A stretch of 64,000 nucleotides of DNA from Pelomonas baiyunensis (GTDB lineage Bacteria > Pseudomonadota > Gammaproteobacteria > Burkholderiales > Burkholderiaceae_C), in contig NZ_JBIGIB010000005.1 of NCBI RefSeq assembly GCF_043555935.1, positions 62,001 through 126,000 on the forward strand, given 5' to 3'. Positions 44,380 through 52,089 of the stretch are shown here, piece by piece (position 1 is the stretch's first letter; each line of letters opens with the position of its first letter). A program made the translations under genes and the position numbers. The notes beneath the pieces are model-generated. The model did not search any database. It had not been told where the DNA came from and worked only from the letters and a program-made list of their open reading frames with translations.

Positions 44380-45102
44380 TCACCACCGCGAACTTTCAAC
44401 GAACCGGATCGGCCACCCCAGCTTGGCCACTCGGGCATTCGCGTCATCCAGACCCACCGTCAGTTCCGCTGCGAAATAGCTGCTGCCTGGATGGTCCCCC
44501 TCGACCAGGCGCACACCGAGCGCGGTCAGCGCTTTGTGCGGCAAGGTGTCGAAGAACCGACACGCCTCACCCTGGGGGCCGTTGTAGGGGCTGACATGTT
44601 CGTAGTCAGCCACCGCGAGCGGTTGGGCCAACCATGCCTGGATGAACTCGACCAACTCGGGCAAACGTTTTTGTGCGGCGAGGAAGTCAATCCAAGCCCG
44701 CCAGGCTTCGCTTGCCGGGGCGCGGCTGATGCGGCGCTTCAGCGATCGGTGTTGCGCGCGCCCGGGCTCCTGTTCAGCTTCGGCTAGGTCCTCCAGCGCC
44801 CTCAAGCACGCGTCATTCAGATCCTCGGCTAGCGGCGGACACTCCTCCACCAGGGATGCGATTTGCGCACCCGTCATGCCGTCTCGAACCACCAGCTCGA
44901 ACGCTTGGTGCCGGTATTCGACCTCGGGGACTCCCGGGACCCACAGGGTGCCGTAGCTGTCGACGGCGAACTCGGTTGGCGTTTCTATCGCCTGCTGCCA
45001 CAACTGATCCACCACCGCAGCGGGGGCGTTCGAGGGAAGGGAAGCCAAGGGTGCGCTGGCACCAACGGCCAGCAGCGCGCGAAGAAATGCGCGTCGTTCC
45101 AT
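44380..45102 (-). CDS. hypothetical protein with Tat-like signal
   Basis: 240 residues. The N terminus MERRAFLRALLAVGASAPLASLPS is a twin-arginine type export signal. The rest is Glu/Ala/Leu-rich and mostly helical (LNDACLRALEDLAEAEQEPGRAQHR; LPELVEFIQAWLAQ), with LWVPGVPEVEYRHQAFELVV near the start. No family recognised. Likely co-oriented in one transcript with the two upstream minus-strand genes, though a 113-bp gap precedes it. Confidence 0.6.
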   Translation of the reverse strand: MERRAFLRALLAVGASAPLASLPSNAPAAVVDQLWQQAIETPTEFAVDSYGTLWVPGVPEVEYRHQAFELVVRDGMTGAQIASLVEECPPLAEDLNDACLRALEDLAEAEQEPGRAQHRSLKRRISRAPASEAWRAWIDFLAAQKRLPELVEFIQAWLAQPLAVADYEHVSPYNGPQGEACRFFDTLPHKALTALGVRLVEGDHPGSSYFAAELTVGLDDANARVAKLGWPIRFVESSRW

Positions 45103-45215
45103 GAACGGTCTCCAGTTTTAGTGGGATTCGGCGAAGGCCGGGGACCACAAGCAGGAACAAATCCCCCAGTCCGTCAGGTGGACCAATCCATGCGCAAAGG
45201 ATACGCCGGAAACCG

Positions 45216-45584
45216 TCAATCGGCGGCGGGATACAGGTGAGCGTGCGCTGAGAAGTCCAGTTCGCAAACGTCTACGCCGCGCAGGCCCGCCGCTCCACCG
45301 CTCGGCAGCAGAGCCATCGGCGCGACCCATTCACGATCTCTCCCCGCCGTCTTGGGGAAGAGCAAACCCAGAAGGGCGGCACTCAGATCTTCGGGTGAGT
45401 CCGCCAACGGGAGGTCGGTCGAGGACGCTTCCGTCGAAAGCGCTTCAATCGATCCCGGCCAGGTCCAAGCGATCACCGGGTGCTCCAAACGGTGCGCGAA
45501 CTCTTGCGCAGATTGGGAGGCTTGCGTGCGGCGGAACGCGGCAGAGCAGAGGACCGATGCAATGTGCGAGGGCGTGTGCTTCAT
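45216..45584 (-). CDS. hypothetical protein
   Basis: 122 residues, no family recognised. It has ordered-looking segments (LEHPVIAWTWPGSIEAL; GREWVAPMALLPS-like; GVDVCELDFSAHAHLYPAAD). It starts 36 bp after the Nudix regulator on the same strand, so probably shares its transcript. Confidence 0.5.
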   Translation of the reverse strand: MKHTPSHIASVLCSAAFRRTQASQSAQEFAHRLEHPVIAWTWPGSIEALSTEASSTDLPLADSPEDLSAALLGLLFPKTAGRDREWVAPMALLPSGGAAGLRGVDVCELDFSAHAHLYPAAD

Positions 45585-45620
45585 GACATGGGGGGCCTGG
45601 TTGCTGGGCGGGGTGGGTGG

Positions 45621-46307
45621 TCAGCGCTGCAACTCGAACACCTGCGCCGGCCGATTGGCTCCGCCCTTCATGGCGCCTTCAATGGGGCGAACCAGGGCCC
45701 GGTCGTGCAGTTTGCGCCTGAAGCTCGACTTGTCCAAGGCGCGCCCCAGGATTCGCTCGCACAGGGCCTGCAACTCCCCGAGCGTGAAAGCGGACGGAAC
45801 AAATCCGCTGGGTAGCGTCAGGGCGTCCACCTCATCGCGTGTCTGTTGGACGGCCAGCGCGATGAGGTCTCGGTGGTCAAAGGCCAGCGTCGCATCGGAT
45901 TGCGCTTGCTCCACAGGGCGCCAGGCCAGCCCACGCATGCGTTTGCCGGCCAGAGGCTGCACTTGATCGACCCACACGAGGGCTCGGTAAACCACGCTCA
46001 ACGCCCACGGCGCTCGATCGAGATCGCGTGTCCTGCTCCCGACGGTCACCAACTGTCGAAGGAACGGCAGCGTCAAGGACAAACGCTCGTCCATCACCCG
46101 CCGTGCTGCGGCGTCCAAGTCTTCGTCCAGATCGATTCGCAGCACACCGCCTGGCAGCGCCCATTGACCCGCGAACGGCGCAGCCTCCCGTTGGCCGAGG
46201 AGCACCTGAAGACCCGACTCGCTCAGGCCCAGCACGCACACCTCAACGCGAACGAACGGCATCGGGTGCTTGGAGCGCGCCGCGGTGGCGCTCTGTGATG
46301 TCGGCAT
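45621..46307 (-). CDS. Nudix-type transcriptional regulator (NrtR-like)
   Basis: 228 residues. The N-terminal Nudix fold (VRVEVCVLGLSESGLQVLLGQREAAPFAGQWALPGG) lacks a complete Nudix box: after LPGGVL the expected REL..E.G is replaced by DLDAAARRVMDERL, so it probably binds ligand rather than hydrolyses it. The C terminus is a winged helix (FTLGELQALCERILGRALDKSSFRRKL). This is the layout of NrtR-type NAD or sugar-nucleotide sensing repressors. A longer frame to 47201 is ignored because it runs opposite the phosphoesterase gene. Two palindromic sites lie in the divergent promoter region. Confidence 0.85.
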   Translation of the reverse strand: MPTSQSATAARSKHPMPFVRVEVCVLGLSESGLQVLLGQREAAPFAGQWALPGGVLRIDLDEDLDAAARRVMDERLSLTLPFLRQLVTVGSRTRDLDRAPWALSVVYRALVWVDQVQPLAGKRMRGLAWRPVEQAQSDATLAFDHRDLIALAVQQTRDEVDALTLPSGFVPSAFTLGELQALCERILGRALDKSSFRRKLHDRALVRPIEGAMKGGANRPAQVFELQR

Positions 46308-46314
46308 CTCGATC

Positions 46315-46373
46315 GTTAGTTGTGTAATGCAACGAACTGTGCCACACTTTGTTCGTGGCGATATGCAACTAAG
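46315..46373. promoter_or_regulatory. two matched operators between Nudix regulator and phosphoesterase
   Basis: Site 1: GTTAGTTG (46315-46322), 7-bp spacer, CAACGAAC (46330-46337). Site 2: GTTCGTGG (46351-46358), 7-bp spacer, CAACTAAG (46366-46373). Both share the form GTTnGTnG-N7-CAACnAAn and are 36 bp apart, filling the 75-bp gap between the divergent genes. Most likely bound by the Nudix-winged-helix regulator, controlling itself and the phosphoesterase. Confidence 0.7.
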
Positions 46374-46382
46374 GGGTATGGA

Positions 46383-47318
46383 ATGAAGAAGAACCTGGCG
46401 TACGACCTGATCGGTGACATCCACGGGCAGGCGGGCAAGCTGCAAGCCCTGCTGAGTGCGATGGGTTACGTGGAGACCGCGTCGGGCTGGGAAGCGCCGC
46501 CCGGGCGGCAGGCGATCTTTGTTGGCGACCTGAGCGACCGTGGCCCTGAGCAGGTGCGCGTCGTGCAGATCGTGCGGAGCATGGTCGACAACGGCCAAGC
46601 CCTGGCCATCATGGGCAACCACGAGTTCAATGCGATCGGCTTCGCGACGCCCCGCCGGGACGGGGCAGGCTTCCTGCGAGAGCACTCGGCCGAAAAACGA
46701 GCCCAGCACGCCGAGTTTCTGGCGCAGGTCGGGGAGGGCAGTGCACTGCACCACGAGATCCTGGATTGGTTCCGGACGCTGCCCCTGTGTCTGGATCTGG
46801 GGGAACTGCGGGTCGTGCACGCCTGGTGGCATGAGCCCTATGTCGAGTTGGTTCGCAGCCGGCACCCAGGGGGCGCGCCTATGGAGGAGGACTTCCTGCA
46901 CGCGGCCTTCACCAAAGGCACGGACGAGTGGCACGCGGTCGAGGGCATCGCCAAGGGGCTGGAAGTGCGGCTTCCCGACGGGCTTTTCGTCCACGATCAC
47001 GCCGGCGTGCGTCGGCATGACGTGCGCACGCGCTGGTGGCTGGGAAGCGATGTGACGCTGCAGGAAGCGGCCATCCTGACGGCAGGCCAGCAAGGAGAAT
47101 TGCCTGCGCAGCCGATGGGTGGCGCCTACGCCGGGCGCACGGTCGACGACGTTCCCGTGTTCATCGGGCACTACTGGATGCAGGGGCGCCCGGTGTTGCA
47201 AGCCCCCAAGGTCGCGTGCTTGGACTGGTCGGCCGCCGGTGACGGGCCGCTTGTGGCCTACCGCTGGGACGGCGAGCAGGTGCTCAGCGACGACAAGTGG
47301 GTGACTGCAGGCGTTTGA
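46383..47318 (+). CDS. metallophosphoesterase (calcineurin-like)
   Basis: 311 residues. Metal-binding motifs in order: LIGDIHGQ (about 9), FVGDLSDRGPEQ (about 47), MGNHEFNA (about 80), VVHAWWHEP and a late FIGHYW. It belongs to the PPP-like/ApaH-type family (nucleotide or protein phosphatases). The frame is open upstream, but the ATG at 46383 follows the operators and gives the normal start. Divergent from the Nudix-type regulator, which suggests its substrate or product is a nucleotide-derived ligand sensed by that regulator. Confidence 0.88.
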   Translation: MKKNLAYDLIGDIHGQAGKLQALLSAMGYVETASGWEAPPGRQAIFVGDLSDRGPEQVRVVQIVRSMVDNGQALAIMGNHEFNAIGFATPRRDGAGFLREHSAEKRAQHAEFLAQVGEGSALHHEILDWFRTLPLCLDLGELRVVHAWWHEPYVELVRSRHPGGAPMEEDFLHAAFTKGTDEWHAVEGIAKGLEVRLPDGLFVHDHAGVRRHDVRTRWWLGSDVTLQEAAILTAGQQGELPAQPMGGAYAGRTVDDVPVFIGHYWMQGRPVLQAPKVACLDWSAAGDGPLVAYRWDGEQVLSDDKWVTAGV

Positions 47319-47346
47319 CGGACTCTGCTCGAACAGGAGGTGTGTG

Positions 47347-47769
47347 ATGCATGAGCCCCTCGTGAGTCAGGAAGCCTATCGCGAGACACGCGCGTTGATC
47401 GACAGGCTCACCCGGTCGACCGTGGTGCAGCGCATGGACAAGGCGCCGGTGTGTCTGGTCTGCGAGGACACCCCCGATGGCAGTGCGCCCGAGCATTCGC
47501 GGCTCACCCGCGTAAGCCCGCGCGTGGCGCGTACGCTGGCCGGGTTCGGGCTTCGTGGGCCTGTGTCTCTGGCGAGGGTGAGCGGGTTCTGGTGGGTGGC
47601 GGAGGTTGATGCCGCGCACCTGCACAGTGAACTGGAGTTTGGTGGCGCCTATTGCAACCGGGTGGTGTCCACCGCAGAGCTGGGCACGCGATTCACCAGG
47701 GGCTACGTTCAAGTGATCGATGGGCCCTTTGTATCCGAGGCGGAGGCGCGAGCGGCTCAAGGGGCGTGA
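47347..47769 (+). CDS. hypothetical protein in phosphoesterase operon
   Basis: 140 residues, starting at ATG 47347 behind ACAGGAGG. VSQEAYRETRALIDRLTRSTVVQRMD is helical; APVCLVCEDTPDG and LAGFGLRGPVSLARVSGFWWVAEVDAAHL follow. No family recognised. It lies 28 bp after the phosphoesterase and is likely co-transcribed and under the same regulator. Confidence 0.65.
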   Translation: MHEPLVSQEAYRETRALIDRLTRSTVVQRMDKAPVCLVCEDTPDGSAPEHSRLTRVSPRVARTLAGFGLRGPVSLARVSGFWWVAEVDAAHLHSELEFGGAYCNRVVSTAELGTRFTRGYVQVIDGPFVSEAEARAAQGA

Positions 47770-48041
47770 TCGGATTGCTCGAGTTAGGTGTCCGGAACTT
47801 GGTTGAAGAAACGGCTAGGAGGTCGGCGCAGTCGAAGGTCGTGTATCCGGAACGCGCTGCCCGTGGCGGAAAGAATGGGCTAGTGCGCCACTCACTGCTC
47901 GCAATGCGAGGCCCTAGGGAAACGGATGATCTCATTGCCCATGGCGTTAGGTATTCTTAGTGCGAACAATCGCCCAGCTGCTTTTGCCTGCAGTTGACAG
48001 ATTCTCGTCGCCACTCAAATTAATGCGCGCTAACGCGTCCC

Positions 48042-49274
48042 ATGAAGAACACTAAACACGCATCCCCTGCAGTTCCATCCGCAGCGCAGATCAAGAAGTT
48101 TCGCGAAGACCCTCAAGTTGCAGAGTTCCGTGGCGGCATCACGTCTCGTAGCCTTCTGGAGATCACTGATCCACGTGAAGTGCGTCATGCACGCATCCTG
48201 CATTGGCTATTCAATCCGCTCAACGAGCACGAGTTGGGTGACGGCGCTATTCGCGCTCTACTTCGTGCGGCGGCAAAGGCTGATGGTGATCGAGCCGGAG
48301 AACTGAATCGGCTCGCCAAGCTCACATGGAAAGAGGCCGTGGTTTGTCGCGAGTACCGGATCGGAAATCGGAGCTGCGATCTGGTCATTGCCAACCCGAA
48401 GCAGCGAGTCATCCTGGCGATCGAATTCAAGACAGGGGCGAAGCTCAGTCCAAAGCAGTTGGCAGACTATGAGAAAGGGCTGAAGAAGGAATTCCCGGCG
48501 GACACGCGGAAGGGCGAGCCTTGGCAGTTCGTAGGCGTCTTGCTCGACTCCGAAAGTCGCAATCATGTTGAGGCCATGGAACATGGCTGGATTCCGCTGG
48601 ATCTGAGTTGGCTGGTCAGCTTTTTGTCGGAGCACAAGCCTGACGGGCGCCTCGGTGGCTCCGGAAAGCAGGCGCTTCGAGATTATTTGACCTACCTTGA
48701 ACGCCATGCGCGTGAGCACGATCAGCGCGAGAGGCTGATCACGGGAATTGCCATGCGCCATGAGACCGTTGTCCGTTGGATGGGGAGGCTGTATGACATG
48801 GACTGGAACAAGTGCATCCGCTCCGTGGCATCTGATGGTCGTCGTGCGATCGACGCTTGGTATTTGAGTGACTGGGAGCACTGGCAAGAGGTTGTCGACC
48901 ACCTGCCGTTTGCTCCGATCTACGCAGCAGCCCATCAACTTGGCCTGACAGTAGACGAAGGGCGCACCACAGCCTGCTTGTACGACCCGCGCTGGGACGC
49001 ATTCAAGAAGTCAAAGGATCAAGGTTCATGGCCCGTATACCTGCTGGTGGAACCGCAAAAGAACGGTCCCGCATTTCGCGTAAGGACGATCGGCTGGCTC
49101 GAGAAGATGTCGACCAAATCGATTAAGAGGCTGGCAGATCAGGACCACGGTTTGACGCGGGATGGCCTGCAGAAGAAGTGGACGGCATTGGAAAAAACCG
49201 AGGACGTTACGGCCGCGAAACTCAGTAATGAGCTCAAGACTCAGATGATGTCGGTTGACGAGCGCCTGGGATAA
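48042..49274 (+). CDS. PD-(D/E)XK nuclease family protein
   Basis: 410 residues. The N-terminal part (EVRHARILHWLFNPLNEHELGDGAIRALL) followed by GNRSCDLVIANPKQRVILAIEFKTGAKLSPKQLADYEKG gives the Asp ... Glu-x-Lys core of a PDDEXK_4-type nuclease, usually found in defence or mobile regions. The C-terminal half is not recognised (AIDAWYLSDWEHWQEVVDHLPF). It stands alone; a 272-bp gap precedes it with no clear gene. Its codon use is less GC-biased than that of the core genes, consistent with acquisition. Confidence 0.75.
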   Translation: MKNTKHASPAVPSAAQIKKFREDPQVAEFRGGITSRSLLEITDPREVRHARILHWLFNPLNEHELGDGAIRALLRAAAKADGDRAGELNRLAKLTWKEAVVCREYRIGNRSCDLVIANPKQRVILAIEFKTGAKLSPKQLADYEKGLKKEFPADTRKGEPWQFVGVLLDSESRNHVEAMEHGWIPLDLSWLVSFLSEHKPDGRLGGSGKQALRDYLTYLERHAREHDQRERLITGIAMRHETVVRWMGRLYDMDWNKCIRSVASDGRRAIDAWYLSDWEHWQEVVDHLPFAPIYAAAHQLGLTVDEGRTTACLYDPRWDAFKKSKDQGSWPVYLLVEPQKNGPAFRVRTIGWLEKMSTKSIKRLADQDHGLTRDGLQKKWTALEKTEDVTAAKLSNELKTQMMSVDERLG

Positions 49275-49564
49275 ACAACGGAATGCCTTCCGGCGTGAGT
49301 GTCCGCGGCAAGTCGTTGCTTGCTTCGTCGCTTTGCACCGGCTGAACCTATGAGCTGGCTCAGCCAGGTCTGCATTCCGCGTAGGGCGCGCGCTAAAGGC
49401 CTCTTTCAACAATCGAACGGCGGATCTCGAGGTGGCATCACTGCTACAGGCTATGTCGGCAGCTGAAGGCAGCTGCTGCGATGTCGTTGGCGAACGGATC
49501 TGACGTGCAGGACGGGGCCGTTCTGTTCGTCCGCAGAGCGTTTTTGTTTAGGCCACGGCACCGA

Positions 49565-50530
49565 TCATGGCGAAGTGACACGGTTTCGCCGTACGCCCCA
49601 AACATCACTGCCAAAGCTCTGCAGCCACCAAGTCAGCTGGGCCGACTCGATGACGGTGGCACTGACGCGCATGTGGTCGTCTCGCATCTGGACTTTTTGA
49701 TCGGCGGACAACGCCGACTCCAGGAGATGCTGACCTGCATCGCGAGTGATGTTGAAGTGCAGGCGGATGCGTTTCCCATCGCCAAATCCGAATTGACCAT
49801 CGGCGTCGTAGCGAGCCAAGTCAAACTCGGTGGGCCTGTCAAACGTTTGTGAGCTTGCCAGAGCGCTTTTCATCCGGTGTAGAGCCAGGCTGCGTTCTTG
49901 TTTGTGCCCACTGAACCTGCACACCAAGTAGACCCTTGGACCTTGCTGCACGAGACCCAAGGGCATGACATCGGCGATCGTGTCTTTGCCAGCTGCGTTG
50001 CGGTAGTGCACGTTCAGCCAGCGGTTGGCATACAGCGCCTCGCTGACCTGCTCGAAGACCCCTTCTTCAATTGGAGGAGGCAGAAGAGGCTGCGTGACGC
50101 TGACGATGCGAACCTTGTCGAGCCATTGCCTTTCGAGCTTGCGTTGCGTGGGGTCGAGCAGCCGTGAGTTGGCCTGCCTGAAAAACCCATCCATCGACTT
50201 CATCAGCCGCGCGGGCAGCAAGGCCTCCAGATGCCGCTTGGCCAAGAGGAGCAGCAACGACTCTTGCTCGGTCAGGGACGTCAACGACAGTCCGGCGGAC
50301 TGCTCTTTCCATCGGTAAGTGAACGGTTTGCTCGAGTCGTCCCGATCGATCGCGAAGTGGGCGGACAAGACCTCCAACTGTCGTTGGATCGTGCGCAGAT
50401 CGCGCTTGAGGCCCGCCGCCTCAATTTGCTCATGCAGCTCCGGAGCAGAGATCTGGCCGCGCCGCGGAATGCGCCGGAGCAACTCCAGCGCCAGCAGCAC
50501 GGTTTCAAGGTTGTCCGGACGCTTGGACAT
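49565..50530 (-). CDS. WYL-domain transcriptional regulator
   Basis: 321 residues. The N-terminal winged helix (LETVLLALELLRRIPRRGQISAPELHEQI ... RTIQRQLEVLSAHF) is followed by a WYL ligand-binding domain (LNVHYRNAAGKDT, RVYLVCRF, LALHRMKSALA) and a WCX-like C terminus. WYL proteins commonly repress defence operons and sense nucleic acids or nucleotides. Its ATG shares a base with the stop of the upstream nuclease gene (TGATG), so it is translated from the same operon: AAA ATPase - nuclease - WYL. Confidence 0.88.
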   Translation of the reverse strand: MSKRPDNLETVLLALELLRRIPRRGQISAPELHEQIEAAGLKRDLRTIQRQLEVLSAHFAIDRDDSSKPFTYRWKEQSAGLSLTSLTEQESLLLLLAKRHLEALLPARLMKSMDGFFRQANSRLLDPTQRKLERQWLDKVRIVSVTQPLLPPPIEEGVFEQVSEALYANRWLNVHYRNAAGKDTIADVMPLGLVQQGPRVYLVCRFSGHKQERSLALHRMKSALASSQTFDRPTEFDLARYDADGQFGFGDGKRIRLHFNITRDAGQHLLESALSADQKVQMRDDHMRVSATVIESAQLTWWLQSFGSDVWGVRRNRVTSP

Positions 50531-52047
50531 CAGGTGACTTCGATCGGTTTGGAATGACCGGAGAAGTACTGCCAGATCCTCACCATGGCCAGCGTATCCA
50601 GGCGGCAGTACGCGCGGAGTTCCGCGTCAATGGCGCTGCGTCGTTCCGCCGTGGTGTGCGGATCGATGGCCGCCTCCACGAACGCCTGCATGGCCATCGT
50701 TCCGTCTTGCACACCCGACAGCGCCCCGTAGTCCAGATCCGGCGCGATCGTGGGCAGTACCTTCTTGATGCTCCAGCTGCCTTGCTGGTCAGGGTGGTAG
50801 TAGCAAGCCTCGGCCACCCGCATCAGATCTACCAAGCGACCCTGGATCAGCAGAAGTTCTGCCCGCAGGCGCGGGAAGCGCTGCGCCAGTTCCTTGATGC
50901 GGGAGCTTTCAAAGCCGGCGTTGTAGACGAAGACCGGCCCCTTGCGGCCGCACGCTGCTATCAAAGCTTCTGCGAATGAGCGCGACGGATCTGAGCCGTC
51001 CAGTTGCAGGAACTCACCGTGCGTCAACTGCCCGGTGCGGGAGATGCGGTGAACGCTGAACTGAAACGGAATCTGCTGGTACGGCCGCGTACCTTTCCAG
51101 ATGGGCACGGCCAACTGAACCGTCTCAAAGTCCAGGAAATAGGCGGGACGACTGTGTTGAGCCAACTCTGCGGCTGCTCGCGTGGCATCGAAGAAGACCT
51201 GGCCCGAGAGCGTGTGCACCTTGACCCGAAGTTGGCGCTCGTTGAGCAGGTCGTTAGGCACGTCCCGAAGGTCCTGCACGCCGGGTTCATCCAAGTGGGA
51301 ACGCAGGGCCTTGGTCTGAACCCGCGGCAGCCATGCGACAGGGAACTCGGCGGCCACCTGCCCCTGCTGGCAGTGGTCGATGAATCCGCAATCGAACGGC
51401 GTGGTGCATTGCGCCCCGGTCGCGATCTTGGGCGCGGTGCGGCGTTGAGCGATCTTGTGCGCTTCGTCGACCCAGACAGGAACTTCGGGGGCGAGCGCGG
51501 CCACATCCGTCGTGAGGTCTTCCTCGACCAAAAGTCCTCGGTAGTCGCCGCCGCCGGGATACGTCCAACTGCTGTCGATGTGAGCGAGCGCCACGGATTC
51601 GATGTCCACGCCCGCAGCGCGTGCGGCATAGGCCTGCACCGCCACATCTTCCCGGTGGTAGTCCTTGACTTGGGCCGATGACTTCACCTCGACCATGCGC
51701 CACTTGCGGCCCCGCTTCGTCGGGACTGGCAGCAGCACGTCGGCATAGGCCATCACGCGACCGTCCGAGAAGCCTGCTTCGAAAAGCGGGGCCACGGTCT
51801 TGGCCTGGAGCAATTCTTGGCTGCGCTGCATCGCGCCCGCATGACCTTGCGCAACCGGGTCGATCAGAACGCCGGTGCCCTCGGGGTCATAGAAGCTGCG
51901 CGCAATCGCGCCTACGGTGTGACCTTCCGCGAATCGCGCCTGCGCACCGGCCGAGACGGTCGCGAGCTCTGGTCGATGGATCTCCAGCCACAGCCGCTTG
52001 GGGCATTGCCGAAACGCCATGAGCTTTGATTTGGACAGCGTGCGCAT
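50530..52047 (-). CDS. DUF2779 protein: Cas4-like nuclease fused to DEDDy exonuclease
   Basis: 505 residues from the ATG at 52047, which has AAGGAGGAG just upstream. The N-terminal half is Cas4/AddB-like: Cys15 (FRQCPKRLWLE), Asp103 (YADVLL), Glu120-x-Lys122 (VEVKSS) and Cys214-x5-Cys220-x5-Cys226, the ligands of a predicted iron-sulfur cluster. The C-terminal half is a 3'-5' exonuclease fold with Asp306-x-Glu308 (LDFET), YNAGFE and Tyr480-x3-Asp484 (DEDDy type). It should act as a two-nuclease protein on DNA ends or RNA. Middle gene of an AAA - nuclease - WYL operon. Confidence 0.85.
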   Translation of the reverse strand: MRTLSKSKLMAFRQCPKRLWLEIHRPELATVSAGAQARFAEGHTVGAIARSFYDPEGTGVLIDPVAQGHAGAMQRSQELLQAKTVAPLFEAGFSDGRVMAYADVLLPVPTKRGRKWRMVEVKSSAQVKDYHREDVAVQAYAARAAGVDIESVALAHIDSSWTYPGGGDYRGLLVEEDLTTDVAALAPEVPVWVDEAHKIAQRRTAPKIATGAQCTTPFDCGFIDHCQQGQVAAEFPVAWLPRVQTKALRSHLDEPGVQDLRDVPNDLLNERQLRVKVHTLSGQVFFDATRAAAELAQHSRPAYFLDFETVQLAVPIWKGTRPYQQIPFQFSVHRISRTGQLTHGEFLQLDGSDPSRSFAEALIAACGRKGPVFVYNAGFESSRIKELAQRFPRLRAELLLIQGRLVDLMRVAEACYYHPDQQGSWSIKKVLPTIAPDLDYGALSGVQDGTMAMQAFVEAAIDPHTTAERRSAIDAELRAYCRLDTLAMVRIWQYFSGHSKPIEVT

Positions 52048-52089
52048 CCGCTCCTCCTTGGGCACGAGTCGTGGTGATCGAGCCATTTT

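Noticed and set aside
45621..47201. 526-codon minus-strand frame covering the Nudix regulator and beyond
   Set aside because: Only the last 228 codons (from 46307) read as protein; the upstream part is antisense to the clearly coding phosphoesterase gene and crosses the promoter region.
47940..48041. GTTAGGT and CGCTAAC near 47943 and 48031 as another attC site
   Set aside because: The two cores are not complementary and no paired inner boxes lie between them.
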